Source: Monoplex corrugatus (lineage: Eukaryota; Mollusca; Gastropoda; Littorinimorpha; Ranellidae). From it: a stretch of 64,000 nt of DNA. Positions 1-11,670 of the stretch are shown here, piece after piece. The stretch lies in NCBI GenBank assembly GCA_030674185.1, contig CM060312.1, positions 4,241,740 through 4,305,739 on the forward strand, in the 5' to 3' direction. The notes beneath the pieces are model-generated. The model was not told where the DNA came from. It searched no databases and was given only the letters and a program-made list of their open reading frames with translations. The position numbers and the translations under genes were made by a program. Every line of letters starts with the position of its first letter. The first letter of the stretch is position 1.

Positions 1-172
1 TGTGTGTGTAATGTGTGTATGTATTGTGTGTGTGTGTGTGTGTATGTATGTGTGTGTGTATGTGTGTGGTGTGTGTGTGCGCGCGCGCGCGTGCGCGTGT
101 GTGTGTACGTGTGTGTGTGTGTGTGTGGTGTACGTGCGCGCATGTATGTGAGCGTGCGAGCGCGTTTATTTT
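1..172. repeat. TG/CG microsatellite
   Basis: Imperfect (TG)n with a CG-alternating patch near 78-95. It lies inside an intron of gene 1 and its low-complexity open frames are not genes. Confidence 0.95.
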
Positions 173-429
173 GGGGTGTTTCAGTGACATAAAACCGACC
201 CCAAAACGTCACAATTTTGACATAAAATAGGCATCTGAACTCCACCAGCAAGGCAACAAACGATTCACACTGTGCTACGGTCACTGATTTTTACTGCTAT
301 AACGAGCACATATCCGCCTGATCTCTTGAATTTTTTTGTAGGCGGACTCCACGCTATAATGTTTTAACTGGTTAGAATCATACATTTTGATCGTTTTAGA
401 TTATTCCCATGGTTGTTGTTTTTTTCATG
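173..429. other. Unique intronic sequence, nothing recognised
   Basis: AT-rich single-copy sequence between the microsatellite and the first minisatellite. I see no coding potential, element ends or structured RNA. Confidence 0.5.
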
Positions 430-1088
430 ATAAGAATGCTGTGTGTTTTCAATGGAGCTGACTGTTACAATCAATATTGCCATTGTTCACGATAAGAATG
501 CTGTGTTTTCAGTGGAGCTGACTGCTTACAATCAATATTGCCATTGTTTATAAAAATGCTGTGTGTTTCAGTGGAGCTGACTGCTTACAATCAATATTGC
601 CATTGTTTATAAGAATGCTGTGTGTTTCAGTGGAGCTGACTGCACAATCAATATGCCATTTTATAAAAATGCTGTTAGTTTCATGACTGACTGCTTACAT
701 CATATTGCCATTGTTTATAAGAATGCTGTGTGTTTCAGTGGAGCTGACTGCTTACAATCAATATTGCCATTGTTTATAAAATGCTGTGTGTTTCAGTGGA
801 GCTGACTGCTTACAATCAATATTGCCATTGTTTATAAAAATGCTGTGTGTTTCAGTGGAGCTGACTGCTTATAATCAATATTGCCATTGTTTATAAAATG
901 CTGTGTGTTTCAGTGAGCTGACTGCTTACAATCAATATTGCCATTGTTTATAAAAATGCTGTGTGTTTCAGTGGAGCTGACTGCTTACAATCAATATTGC
1001 CATGTTTATAAAAATGCTGTGTGTTTCAGTGGAGCTGACTGCTTATAATCAATATTGCCATTGTTTATAAAAATGCTGTGTGTTTCAG
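430..1088 (+). repeat. ~60-bp minisatellite carrying a 3' splice site in each unit
   Basis: About eleven copies of a unit reading roughly ATAAAAATGCTGTGTGTTTC then AG, TGGAGCTGACTGCTTACAAT, CAATATTGCCATTGTTT. The last copy runs into the exon at 1089, and its TTTCAG is the real acceptor (1083-1088). TGGAGCTGAC after it is the first exon sequence. Every upstream unit therefore repeats both the acceptor and the first ten exon bases. Some copies carry small deletions. Confidence 0.9.
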
Positions 1089-1198
1089 TGGAGCTGACAG
1101 GTGCTGGCTGTCCGGACATGACGGAGCGAGTGCTGTCTGACAGTGAAGTGTTGAGGCTACAGGCCAGCTACGACAGCAGCCAACAGGCCGTGTCCACG
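1089..1198 (+). CDS. Gene 1, internal exon (extracellular part of a single-pass membrane protein)
   Basis: Exon of a split gene whose 5' end lies upstream of the window. It follows TTTCAG and ends before GTATGC. Its 110 nt supply two bases to complete a codon plus 36 codons, and its end phase (0) fits the exon at 5868. The peptide contains ELTGAGCPDMTERV and LRLQASYDSSQQAVST, reads as soluble extracellular protein with one Cys, and matches no family I can name. If the GTATGC donor is skipped, the frame stays open to a TAA at 1316, after a plausible-looking CNITIRAADNDRYL stretch. A second GTAAGT lies at 1328. The donor choice is inferred from phase, not proved. Confidence 0.7.
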
Positions 1199-1329
1199 GT
1201 ATGCAACATCACCATCAGGGCTGCTGACAACGACAGATACTTACGTTATGCTGTGGACAAACTGTCGTGTGGCTATTTCTATCGGCATCTATCACAGTCC
1301 TCACCACACGAACAGTAACAGCCCGAGTG

Positions 1330-1910
1330 TAAGTGGACGCTATCTCTGTGTACATGTCTTTTTTTTGTTTTTTTATAAAGTAATGATAATGATGATACGA
1401 GAAGAACAAGGACGATCATAACGAGAAATCAAACAGTTCATCTCGAAGTATACTTGTTCTGAATGCTTTACTTTCTTCTTCGCCTTCGACTCTGTAGTTT
1501 GTTTATTAATTGAATACTTTTTTTTTTTTTTTTATTTATTTGTTTGTTTGTTTGTTTGCTTTGTTTTAATTTTTTGTAATTTATTATTCATTCGTTCATT
1601 TGTTTATTCTTTTATTTATTGTTTATTTGTTTATTTATTCATTTATTTATTTACTATTGATGTTTTTGCTTATTTGTTTATGTATTTGTTTGTTTACTAA
1701 TTAATTAATTAAGTTGGTTGGTTGGTTGGTTGGTTGGTTGGTTAGTTAGTTAATTAGTTAGTTACTCGTTTATTCATTTATTTTGAGTTTTGTATTTGTT
1801 TGTTTCTGTTATTCTAGTTACAAAAAATATGTTACTGCTACTACAACTACTATTGCATTTATTGAAAATTTGTTGTTATTGTTGTTGTTGTCGTTGTTGT
1901 TGTTAGGGGT
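1330..1910 (+). repeat. T-rich low-complexity tract with TTTG/TTTA and GGTT runs
   Basis: Intronic simple sequence: T18 near 1518, then long interrupted (TTTG)n, (TTTA)n and (TTGG)n, ending in (TTG)n around 1872-1905. No gene is visible. Confidence 0.85.
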
Positions 1911-2134
1911 TGACATTTATCTCCCATGCTTCTGTAAAGCGCTTTGGCCTGACCAGCTGACATACAAAAGTCAACATTTTATCATAATTCATTTTTATAA
2001 TTTAGTTGACATTGTGCATGGTACGGTCCGTGTGTTTCCAAATAGGCTTGTATTAAATGTGTACAGTTTTTATTCTTTCTTTTTTTTTTTCCTCCCATTT
2101 TCTGCGCCACTTTAATGCTACAGAAGCTGAAACA

Positions 2135-2525
2135 GTTTTTATTATGCGATGATGATGATATCGATGTGGATGATAACCATGATGCTGTGGAGTTCCATCT
2201 AGGATTGAGACTGTGTGACAGGGCTGTACTCTACGCTTACTATCATAACATATCCTGGCGTCAACCAGGCTCGAGAGATACAGACACCTGCGGTGCTGGT
2301 CAGAAGATTTGAGCAACACCCTCAATGACGCATCCGCGAAGTGGATGACACTCGACTGTGTGGTTCCAGTCTTCCCAATGAGCCCATAGCACGCCCAGCT
2401 CTGGGTAGGAGCCGGTTAGAGCCGAAAAATCCCACGATGATTTTTGAAGGTACTGATGGGAATTCGAACCCACAACCTTCCAGTTGGTAGTCTGTTGCGT
2501 TAACCACTACACCTCGGCGATTGTA
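2135..2525 (-). mobile_element. tRNA-headed SINE, minus strand
   Basis: On the minus strand the element starts near 2522 with a tRNA-like head: GCCGAGGTGTAGTGGTTAAC contains an A-box-like motif, and GGTTCGAATTCCC is a clear B box (about 2452-2467). A non-tRNA body follows and ends in an ATC-type simple repeat (about 2150-2165). The body is repeated in opposite orientation at 29320-29610, which marks it as dispersed. It is an RNA polymerase III-type retroposon in a gene 1 intron, with no protein. Confidence 0.8.
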
Positions 2526-2640
2526 AATGTGTACAGTTGCAGGGACTAGCTGTAAGACAGGTCCAGTGGGACCCATTGCTAGTGCCCTGGAGTGATAAAG
2601 TGTGTTGAGGTCAACAAAGTAACAGATCCAAAACTACTAA

Positions 2641-2665
2641 AGGGGGGGGGGGGGGGGGGGGGGGG
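2641..2665 (+). repeat. Poly-G run (about 24 G)
   Basis: An uninterrupted G tract inside an intron. It could fold into a G-quadruplex and is difficult to sequence, so its exact length is uncertain. Confidence 0.9.
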
Positions 2666-2749
2666 TATACAGTACCACTAGTCAGCAGTTTCAGTTTTTC
2701 AAGATGACATCTCCGCAATCCGACGGAATTCTACATACACTGACGTCAC

Positions 2750-2915
2750 CGATGCCAGTGATGGATAAGATCCATAATGATCATGGCATCAAACCTAAGC
2801 CTGTGCACATGGCCTGTGTGTTGGCAAGGTCTTAAAGTCCTACCTAGATGTGGGTTTTATGTCGGGTGTTTGTATCAATCTGTAACTGGAATAATTTAGG
2901 CTACATTGTAGTGAA
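2750..2915 (+). repeat. Dispersed repeat, copy 1
   Basis: The stretch starting GATGGATAAGATCC and passing through GGCAAGGTCTTAAAGTCCTA aligns in order with 10370-10500. Both copies are intronic. No ends or TSD were found, so it is probably a retroposon body. Confidence 0.5.
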
Positions 2916-3149
2916 ATGTATATCTCAATTTGTAATGTTAAAAAAAAAAAGTGGAAACGGATGAAGCGCAACCAACCCCCTTATAACATTATCGTATCGG
3001 CGTCCTATACAATCACATATCAGAAATCACCAACCCCTACCCCGAACACACACACAATGCGATACATAGCCTCCATATGCCCACTAACATATTGATAAAA
3101 TCATTGTCTCCATCGTCCCGACACCTCCAGTCCATCCTCAACCCCGATG

Positions 3150-3349
3150 CACACACACGTACACGCGGATACCCACACACATACGCGCGCACGCACACCC
3201 ATACACACACGCGCACGCACCACGCACGCACATGCATACACATATACACACACGCACGCACATACGCATCACAACACCAAAGTTCTAGACAGTACAAAAA
3301 AAAAGTTTAAAAAAATCACCACCACCACCACGAGAACAGCCTCTTTTAT

Positions 3350-3432
<83 letters not shown>

Positions 3433-3435
3433 AAG
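3150..3435 (+). repeat. CA/CG microsatellite followed by TG microsatellite
   Basis: (CA)n with CG interruptions at 3150-3262, then (TG)n at 3355-3430. The opposite-strand pairing around 3300-3350 could let the transcript fold. No gene. Confidence 0.9.
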
Positions 3436-4012
3436 TGGGGGGAGGGCGCTTTTCCTCATCAGCGTTCTCCGCTTGTCTTTTCCCTTTGTATTAACTTTCT
3501 TTTATCTCCGAATCAGGAAAAGTCCAAACACTTTCCAGTCCACGCTGTAGGAGTCAGTGCAGTGTTACTTTTGTGATAGTACCAGTGTTTGTCTGATTTG
3601 TGACGGCCGTCGTTTTTCCTTTCATAGTAGATTTTCGGCCACTTCCCCTAGCTGTTTCTTTTTCAGTAAGACAATCAGTGGTGTGATGACACGTTTCGTA
3701 CATGATGTGTGATTATAATCCCCTGAGGACTTCAAACTTTTCAAAACTGAGAATTCTTGTTGTAGTGTCATTACCTGCAAGACTGTCTGTACGTTCATTT
3801 CTTTAAGTGACATAATTTCTTTCAGACCGTAGTGGAATATTCTGACCACAGAAAAATGCCTTCATTTACAAATTTACACCCAGTTTCACAGACAATTTTT
3901 GTAGTTAACACCAGCGTTTCTGGGACAGTAGATAGATACAGGCGAGTTTTGTAGACTGATAACCTGCTCTTTGCATTGTGTCAGTGTGGGGTTCCCTCTG
4001 CAGTTTGCACTT
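3436..4012. other. Intronic sequence, nothing recognised
   Basis: Unique sequence without a convincing reading frame or element terminus. Confidence 0.4.
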
Positions 4013-4600
4013 TGTGAAGTAGGTTCATCCAGTCAGTCTGGATAAAGGCTTAACTTTTTGTGTGTGTGTGTGAAGTAGGTTCATCCAGTCAGTCTGGATA
4101 AAGGTTTAACTTTTTGTGTGTGTGTGAAGTAGGTTCATCCAGTCAGTCTGGATAAAGGTTGAACTTTTTGTGTGTGTGTGAAGTAGGTTCATCCAGTCAG
4201 TCTGGATAAAGGTTGACTTTTTGTGTGTGTGTGTGAAGTAGGTTCATCCAGTCAGTCTGGATAAAGGCTTGACCTTTTTGTGTGTGTGTGAAGTAGGTTC
4301 ATCCAGTCAGTCTGGATAAAGGTTTACTTTTTGTGTGTGTGTGTGAAGTAGGTTCATCCAGTCAGTCTGGATAAAGGTTTGACTTTTTGTGTGTGTGTGA
4401 AGTAGGTTCATCCAGTCAGTCTGGATAAAGGCTTAACTTTTGTGTGTGTGTGAAGTAGGTTCATCCAGTCAGTCTGGATAAAGGTTTTAACTTTTTGTTG
4501 TGTGAAGTAGGTTCATCCAGTCAGTCTGGATAAAGGCTTAACTTTGTGTGTGTGTGAAGTAGGTTCATCCAGTCAGTCTGAATAAAGGCTTACTTTTTTT
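4013..4600 (+). repeat. ~56-bp minisatellite
   Basis: About eleven head-to-tail copies containing GAAGTAGGTTCATCCAGTCA, GTCTGGATAAAGG and a short (TG)4-6 run. Units differ mainly in the length of the TG and T runs. Confidence 0.95.
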
Positions 4601-5588
4601 TACATCGTCTATTGAAGCTACTAGTCACACCGTCATGATTGCCTCATTCAATTCTTAGATCGGAGGTTACGATATCAGTGTGGCTGTTTCATCGTGTGTA
4701 GTGTTCCGCTCAGTTTGACAATAGGACCCTAGCTCACATGTGATTACTGGCTAACTCGGCTACCCGTGTGCGTGAAGTATCATCGTTGCGGGCCATGCTC
4801 TGGAGATGATTCTTCATCAGGTGTGTTCTGTATTTGCTCAGTGAGGTTTATTCAGCATCAGGTGGCTTTCTGTTTATTTGCTCAGTGAGAGTTTGATTCT
4901 CATCAGTGGGTGCTTCTGTTATGTTTGCTGCAATGTCTGCCTTGATGTTTTGGTATGAACTATTTTGTATAGGCCTCTGAAATGGTTTTGGGTAATTTTT
5001 CCCTACTGTCACTTTGAGTTCTGTCAGTTGAAAAAGGCTTACTGCTGAATGGACTTGTCTGCCTGCCCCATCCATGATTTTCCAGGATGGAGTCGATTGC
5101 CTTTTGCCGTTTTGACTGTCTTTTGATGCGAATTTTTTGGATTTTCTAATGCTCTGAACTTATTGCCTTTATTGGTTCTGTTTTATGTCTACACTGCATT
5201 GCAGGAAGGTCAAGCAGATACCGCATAGTCTTGTGAGGGTGTCACTTATGGTTCCAATGATCACTGTCATTGCTTCATTCTGTGTTCTGTGTAGTTTCAA
5301 AACATTGTTTTGTGACAGCGTCAAGTCCACAGTCGATTGCAGTCAGTATTATAGTTTGGTATAACTTGAAGCGACGACATTGTTCAATGTCTTTGGATGC
5401 CATTGCTTTCAGGATTGAAAAGCTTTTTTTTTTTTAACACGTGAGTATTTGGTTTCCTTACGTTTTCTGAAAGTTAATTCTATCAAAACTATTTCCGAGG
5501 TACATTGGAGACTTATCTACCTTGTTGATGTTGCTGAGTGTGATATGTGTTGTTGGGATGTGTGTGTTCAGTTGTCAGTGACGTCTTA
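4601..5588. other. Unique intronic sequence; possible decayed LINE remnant
   Basis: No host exon is seen. On the minus strand around 5050-5400 there are scattered short open pieces vaguely like a reverse-transcriptase C-terminal part, with stops. I cannot support a family. A partial local duplication (TTTGCTCAGTGAG twice, 4830-4890) is visible. Confidence 0.35.
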
Positions 5589-5710
5589 TTACTGTGTGGG
5601 TATTATGTGCGTGTGTGTGTGGTGCGTGGTGGTGTGTTCAAGTGTGTGTGAGTGTGTATCTACGTGTGTGTGTGAATGTACGTGTATGTGTATGTAAATT
5701 GTGTATGTGT

Positions 5711-5762
<52 letters not shown>
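5589..5762 (+). repeat. TG microsatellite
   Basis: (TG)n with GTAT and GTGG interruptions, pure from about 5716 to 5760. It lies about 100 bp upstream of the next exon acceptor and may form part of its polypyrimidine-poor context. Confidence 0.95.
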
Positions 5763-5765
<3 letters not shown>

Positions 5766-5867
5766 TTTACAGTTGTAATAGACATTGTGTAAGTTAAGGT
5801 TAGCATCATAACCCATAACACCTGTTTTGATGTTACTGTTACTGTAATCTGTGTGATGTGTGTGCAG

Positions 5868-6003
5868 CGGACAGTGACGTGCGGTGGACAGTTGCCGTTA
5901 CAGGGCAGGAGCACGCAAGGCGTGATCAGGTTCAGTGTGCACACAGACAACACAGCTCTCACCTCGCCACCCCAACTCCTGGTGTTTGTCACTACAGACA
6001 GGG
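5868..6003 (+). CDS. Gene 1, internal exon (extracellular)
   Basis: It follows TGTGTGCAG and ends before GTGAGTAC, a strong donor. The 136 nt are open in phase with the exon at 1089 and leave one base that completes a Gly codon with the exon at 13531. The peptide starts RTVTCGGQLPLQGRSTQG and ends in PQLLVFVTTDRG. The beta-strand-like pattern suits an extracellular domain, but I do not recognise the family. The 3' half of the exon and its donor are amplified downstream as a minisatellite (to 6955), so only the first copy is likely to be used. Confidence 0.75.
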
Positions 6004-6955
6004 GTGAGTACCTTGAATTAGGTTCTTTATGCAGACAGCACAACACTCACCTCGCCTCCCCAACTCCTGGTGTATGTCACTACAGACAGGGGTGAGTACC
6101 TTGAATTAGGTTCATCATACAATACAATTCTCGCATCGGCACCCAAACTCCAGGTGAATGTCACCGCGGGTAGAGGTGAGTACCTAGAGTTACGTCCTTT
6201 ACAAGGGTAGCATAGCTCTCACCTCACTACCCCAACTCGTGGTGAATGTCACCATGGGCAGAGGTGAGTACCTTGATTAGGTCTTTTAACAGACCGCATG
6301 CCTCTCACCTCGCCACCCCAACTCCTGGTGAACGTCACCATGGGTAGAGGTGAGTACCTTAAATTCTTCACACAGACAGCACAGGTGTCTCTTTTCCACC
6401 CCAAACCCTGTGTGTGTCACCACAGGGTGAGTGTCTTTAAGTCCTTCAAGAAGACATAAGAGCTGTCACCTTGTCACCCCCATCTCTAAGTGTATTACCT
6501 AGTAGTTCCTCATTAGACAGAGGGAGTACCTTCCATCCCAACTCGTGTGATGTCACCACGACTGGACAGTAAGTTCCTTCATTCACAACAGCACAGTCAC
6601 CTATGGCACCCACTCCTGGTGTATGTCACCAGACTGGACTAGTAATTCTTCATCAACAAACAGCACAGGGTCACTTGGCACCCATCCCTGGTGTATGTCA
6701 CTACAGACTGGACTAGTAAGTTCCTTCATTCATACAAACAGCGGTCACCTATGGCACCCATCTCCTGGTGTATTCACCACTACTAGTAAGTTCCTTCATT
6801 CATACAACAGCACAGGGGTCACCTTGGCACCCATCTCCTGGTGTATGTCACTACAGACTGGACTAGTAAGTTCCTTCATTCATACAAACAGCACAGGGGT
6901 CACCTATGGCACCCATCTCCTGGTGTATGTCACTACAGGTAGGGCTGAGTAACTT
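5940..6955 (+). repeat. ~85-90-bp minisatellite derived from an exon end and its 5' splice site
   Basis: About eleven increasingly divergent copies of the block running from the exon (ACCTCGCCACCCCAACTCCT) through GGGTGAGTACCTTGAATTAG. The first copy is the genuine exon end. The others keep versions of the donor (GAGGTGAGTACC at about 6175 and 6263, ACTAGTAAGTTCC in the last five), while the coding part decays by deletions. Confidence 0.9.
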
Positions 6956-8755
6956 CTCTAAAACCTTCTATGGTGTATACGCGAGCAGAATATATAATAT
7001 TTACGTTAAAGATGCTGTAAGTTGTGTCAGTGGATTGTTCATAGCAACATGAAATCACTCAAAGTACCACGCCTACTGAAAACCAAGTGTATGCAGACTG
7101 TGAAGCTAAATACTGCCTGCATAGCGTGGACAACATAACATGAATATGCACGCCCGAAAAAATAAATCAGAACGCTATAAATTTGTTTTATGAAAGTCTG
7201 GTTCCGTTGTTGATCGCTTTTTGTAAAGCGTACTCTGCTCGTTCCAGTTTCACAGAACAAGGAGTCACAAAGGATTCCATTTGAGTCAGCCGTGATCAAG
7301 ACCAATTGTTAAGGTCATGGTGACCCTCACACTGAGCAAGACTATGTTAAGGTCATGGTGACCCGAACAGTAAGTATGACCCATAGTTAAGGTCATGGTG
7401 ACCCAAACAATATAGAGAGAGCGGGTACGTCTGAGTCATTTGACTTGATTCTTGGTCCAATTTTGTGTGGTTTTGATTTTGGAAAATTTGTCTTTTTGTT
7501 GATCGTTTGATTTTGTTTGTTGTTTCTTTGTTTATTTCATTGTTTGTTTTTTCTTTTGGCGGGGAGGGGATTGGTGAAATTTCTTCTTGTTACACAGAAT
7601 GATCTGGAAAATGTTACTGTGCTGTCATTTCAGTAAAAACGGACCATTCCCTGTCCCCAGTGCCTTGCTCTGGTGAAATCAGACCTTATCGTTCTACCAT
7701 GATGGTTGGTGTGGCTGGCAGGGCATTGCATTCAACGTCTTTGTCTCCAGTTCTGTCCCACCCACCATCAGTTAATAAGAAACACCACGACCCTGGAGCA
7801 TCAACGCCTCGCCACTCTCGGCACACTCTCTTCCCAGACTCCCGACGCCAATCAACAGACATTTCCTCAAGCAAAGGGGGACTGTCCAAGCGTTGAATGA
7901 CCCATTTAGACCCAGTCATCTGTTACCTTGTTTACAAACCAAATGGCAAGGTGGGAAAGATGACAAACCCCGGGAATAGCCACGCAACGCGCACCAACCA
8001 GGTCCAGCTTAGCCTCTGACCAAGAGAGAATAGAAGACCCCTCTCTCGCCCCATTCTGGTCTTCTCTCTTTCGGGCAGCCCGCCTGCCGCCAGCTCGCAT
8101 AGCTCTCAAGCACCTTTCCCCGTACTATAAGCATGACAGTCGGCAGTCGGAAGCTGCAAACGTTCCCTTACTTCAACCACAGGGGGTTGTTTGAACGACT
8201 GCGAAAGTGTCCAGGCATGATGCACCACACACAGCCCATGTTGCTGTTCAGCAAGGTCTGACATGTCCAGAACGGGATCGCAAGTTTGCTGTCTTTCCGA
8301 GCAGCCAGCAGGTCTTTCCCTGCGGTCATCAAACTTGTCTCCCTGACGTCAGTGGCCAAACAAGGGTCCATTTCTTTTTATCTGGAGTCATCAAAACATT
8401 TTCCCTGACTGGCATGGCCAAAACATCTGTTCTGTCTTCCTTTCGGTCTCATCACATACCTTGTACTCCCTTGATTTTAATGGCATACGGTCTTTATCTT
8501 GCGTCCTACCAAATTTTCAATGTCCGTCCATGAAACGTCCTGACCAAGCAGCTGTTCTTTTACCCTAGTCATCGATACTTGTCTCGACCTGACGTCAGTG
8601 GAAACAGTGTACATTTTTCGCTGTGCTTGTCAATCAAACTTTCCCTTTCCTAAAACGTCTTGCCACATGATGGTCTTTCCCCCGCAGTCATTCAAATGTG
8701 TTATCCTGCACGTCCAGTGCAACAGTCTTTCCCTGCGTCCATCTAAACTATGTCT
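6956..8755. other. Intron of gene 1: dispersed SINE piece, short triplication, no gene
   Basis: 7075-7165 contains AAATACTGCCTGCAT and flanks that match 36600-36680, so it is a SINE-body fragment. Three copies of GTTAAGGTCATGGTGACCC occur at about 7308-7405. The rest (7420-8755) is unique sequence with no convincing frame on either strand. Confidence 0.5.
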
Positions 8756-9515
8756 ACCTGCCTACTTTATGCACCAAAGTCATAAACACTGTCCATCTAT
8801 GCTCCAATAGTCTTATACACTGTCCATCTTAATGCTCCAATAGTCTTATAACTGTCCATCTTAATGCCCAATAGTCTTATACACTGCCCATCTTAATGCT
8901 CCAATAGTCTTATACACTGTCCATCTTAATGCTCCAATGTCTTATACACTGTCCATCTTAATGCTCCAATAGTCTTATACACTGTCCATCTTAATGCTCC
9001 AATTAGTCTTATACACTGTCCATCTTAATGCTCCAAAGTCTTATACACTGTCCATCTTAACGCTCCAATAGTCTTATACACTGTCCATCTTAATGCTCCA
9101 ATTGTCTTATACACTGTCCATCTTAATGCTCCAATAGTCTTATACTGTCCATCTTAATGCTCCAATTGTCTTATACACTGTCCATCTTAATGCTCCAATA
9201 GTCTTATACACTGTCCATCTTAATGCTCCAATTGTCTTATACACTGTCCATCTTAATGCTCCAATAGTCATACACTGTCCATCTTAATGCTCCAATTGTC
9301 TTATACACTGTCCATCTTAATGCTCCAATAGTCTTATACACTGCCATCTTAATGCTCCATAGTCTTATAACTGTCCATCTTAATGCTCCAATGCTTATAC
9401 ACTGTCCATCTTAATGCTCCAATAGTCATACACTGTCCATCTTAATGCTCCACAGTCTTATACTGCCATCTAATGCTCCATAGTCTATATACTGTCCATC
9501 TTAATGCTCCAATTA
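8756..9515 (+). repeat. 33-bp minisatellite
   Basis: About 22 copies of a unit read as ACACTGTCCATCTTAATGCT then CCAATAGTCTTAT. Frequent small deletions and an A/T alternation in CAATAGTC versus CAATTGTC mark alternating subtypes. Confidence 0.95.
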
Positions 9516-9931
9516 TCTGGAGGACGTCAGCCGACTGTTTTTGTAGCTCCCCCTCCCCCTTTCCATCCAGTCCTCACGTCCAAGACCTCGCCAGACAATA
9601 AGGTTTTGCGCAGGTTAAGGAGCCTGCCGGATCATCTCGGCAGGTTCAGGTTAAGCGCATAAGGAACTGTCCCGTGCATGATGAATCCGTTTTGAACAAG
9701 TTCAGACTTGAATTGAAACAAGCAGAAGCCATCTGTTGCTGTGGGGTTTTGTTGGTCATAGTTATGTGCTGTTTGTGTTTGAACAGCGCGCTTACAAGTT
9801 ATGCTGTCCACTGTCAGTAACTGATAGTTTTGTGCTCAAGTGCCTCTGGTGTTTGTTCTCTCTGGTATGCGGCATTGCGATACGCTTGTTGTGTGCTCCC
9901 GTTTTGATCTGTATAAGAATGGGTACAGCGT

Positions 9932-9932
<1 letters not shown>
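9516..9932. other. Unique intronic sequence
   Basis: No gene or element is recognised between the 33-bp array and the TG microsatellite. Confidence 0.4.
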
Positions 9933-9999
<67 letters not shown>

Positions 10000-10172
10000 C
10001 GTTTGTCTCTGTGAGTGCGTGTGTCTTTTTGAGTGTATGTGCGTGTGCGTACGTGCATGCGTATGGGTGCCTGTGTCTTTGTGAGTGTGTCTCTGTGTGT
10101 ATCTTTCTCGTGTGTGTGTGTTTGTGTCTGTGTGTGTGTGAGAGAGAGAGCGAGAGAGCAGGGGGGGGGGGG
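9933..10172 (+). repeat. TG microsatellite with GA tail and G run
   Basis: (TG)n from 9933 to about 9998, imperfect TG to 10140, (GA)n to 10158 and a G run near 10160-10172. Confidence 0.9.
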
Positions 10173-10319
10173 TAGGAGATATATGTGCGAGGTGTGTTTT
10201 GTGTTGGCGCATTTTCACTGCTGGTTGGTTGGTCTACACGGTGTGCACTTTAGCCTACCTGTCTGTCTGCACGCCTTTCCTGTCTGTGTTATACTTCCAC
10301 TTTCACAAGACACCATCTG

Positions 10320-10500
10320 CGCGCTAGGAATACATCCCATAATTGTCCATGACTCCACAGACACCGTGTGATGGACAAGATGCACACTGATCATGGTGTA
10401 AGCCATTAGTGTGACCTGTAAGCGCTGGCCAGGTTTTGAGGTCCTACCTGGTGTGTGGGTTCTAATCTGTCGTTGGAACACTTTGAGCTGTAGTGTGAGT
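10320..10500 (+). repeat. Dispersed repeat, copy 2
   Basis: It aligns with 2750-2915 through GATGGACAAGATGCACACTG, GGTTTTGAGGTCCTACCT and GTGGGTTCTAAT. It lies in a different intron of the same gene. Confidence 0.5.
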
Positions 10501-10559
10501 GTTTTCACTTCTGTTGTCTTCGGTAGATAGCGTACAGGCATCCTTCATCAATCTGTCTT

Positions 10560-11668
10560 TTTTGTTGTTGTTGTTGTTGTATATGTGCACATGTGCCAGT
10601 TTTTCTTTGTTTACCGGTCAGAATATTTTTCATTATTGTTGCATATGTTTATATTTTTCTCTACCGGTCAGAAAATATTTTTCGTTATTGTTGCAGATGT
10701 GTATATTTGTTCCTTGTTTACCGGTCAGAGTACTTTTCCATTATTGTTGCATAGTGTATGTTTTTCTTTACCGGTCAGAATATTTTTGTCATTATTGTTG
10801 CATAGTGTATGTTTTTCTTTACCGGTCAGAATATTTTTGTCATTATTGTTGCACAGTGTATGTTTTTCTTTACTGGTCAGAATATTTTTGTCATTATTGT
10901 TGCATAGTGTATGTTTTTCTGTACCGGTCAGAATATTTTTGTCATTATTGTTGCACAGTGTATGTTTTTCTTTACTGGTCAGAATATTTTTGTCATTATT
11001 GTTGCACAGTGTATGTTTTTCTTTACTGGTCAGAATATTTTTGTCATTATTGTTGCACAGTGTATGTTTTTTCTTTACTGGTCAGAATATGTTTGTCATT
11101 ATTGTTGCATAGTGTATGTTTTTCTGTACCGGTCAGAATATGTTTGTCATTATTGTTGCATAGTGTATGTTTTTCTTTACCGGTCAGAATATGTTTGTCA
11201 TTATTGTTGCATAGTGTATGTTTTTCTTTACTGGTCAGAATATGTTTGTCATTATTGTTGCATAGTGTATGTTTTTCTTTACCGGTCAGAATATGTTTGT
11301 CATTATTGTTGCATAGTGTATGTTTTTCTTTACCGGTCAGAATATTTTTGTCATTATTGTTGCACAGTGTATGTTTTTCTTTACCGGTCAGAGTATTTTT
11401 GTCATTATTGTTGCATAGTGTATGTTTTTCTTTACTGGTCAGAATATTTTTGTCATTATTGTTGCACAGTGTATGTTTTTCTTTACCGGTCAGAATATTT
11501 TTGTCATTATTGTTGCATAGTGTATGTTTTTCTTTACCGGTCAGAATATTTTTGTCATTATTGTTGCATAGTGTATGTTTTTCTTTACCGGTCAGAATAT
11601 TTTGGTCATTGCTGCGTATGTGTATATTTTTCTTTACTGGTCAGAGTATGTTTGTCATTATTGTTGCA
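10560..11668 (+). repeat. 51-bp minisatellite (interrupted by a mariner-like element)
   Basis: About 20 copies of CATTATTGTTGCATAGTGTA, TGTTTTTCTTTACCGGTCAG, AATATTTTTGT. Because 51 is divisible by three and the unit has no stop, the array makes a spurious 396-codon frame. Variants (CACAG/CATAG, ACCGG/ACTGG, TTTTT/GTTTG) form local blocks. A diverged end of the array resumes at 12606-12646, after the inserted element. Confidence 0.95.
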
Positions 11669-11670
11669 TA

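Noticed and set aside
430..1088. CRISPR-like array
   Set aside because: Units are contiguous, with no unique spacers, and this is animal DNA. The same holds for the other arrays.
2450..2525. tRNA gene on the minus strand
   Set aside because: Good B box, but it is attached to a dispersed body repeated at 29320-29610, so it is a SINE head.
4848..5400. Possible minus-strand LINE remnant
   Set aside because: Only vague similarity in short pieces with stops. No diagnostic motif.
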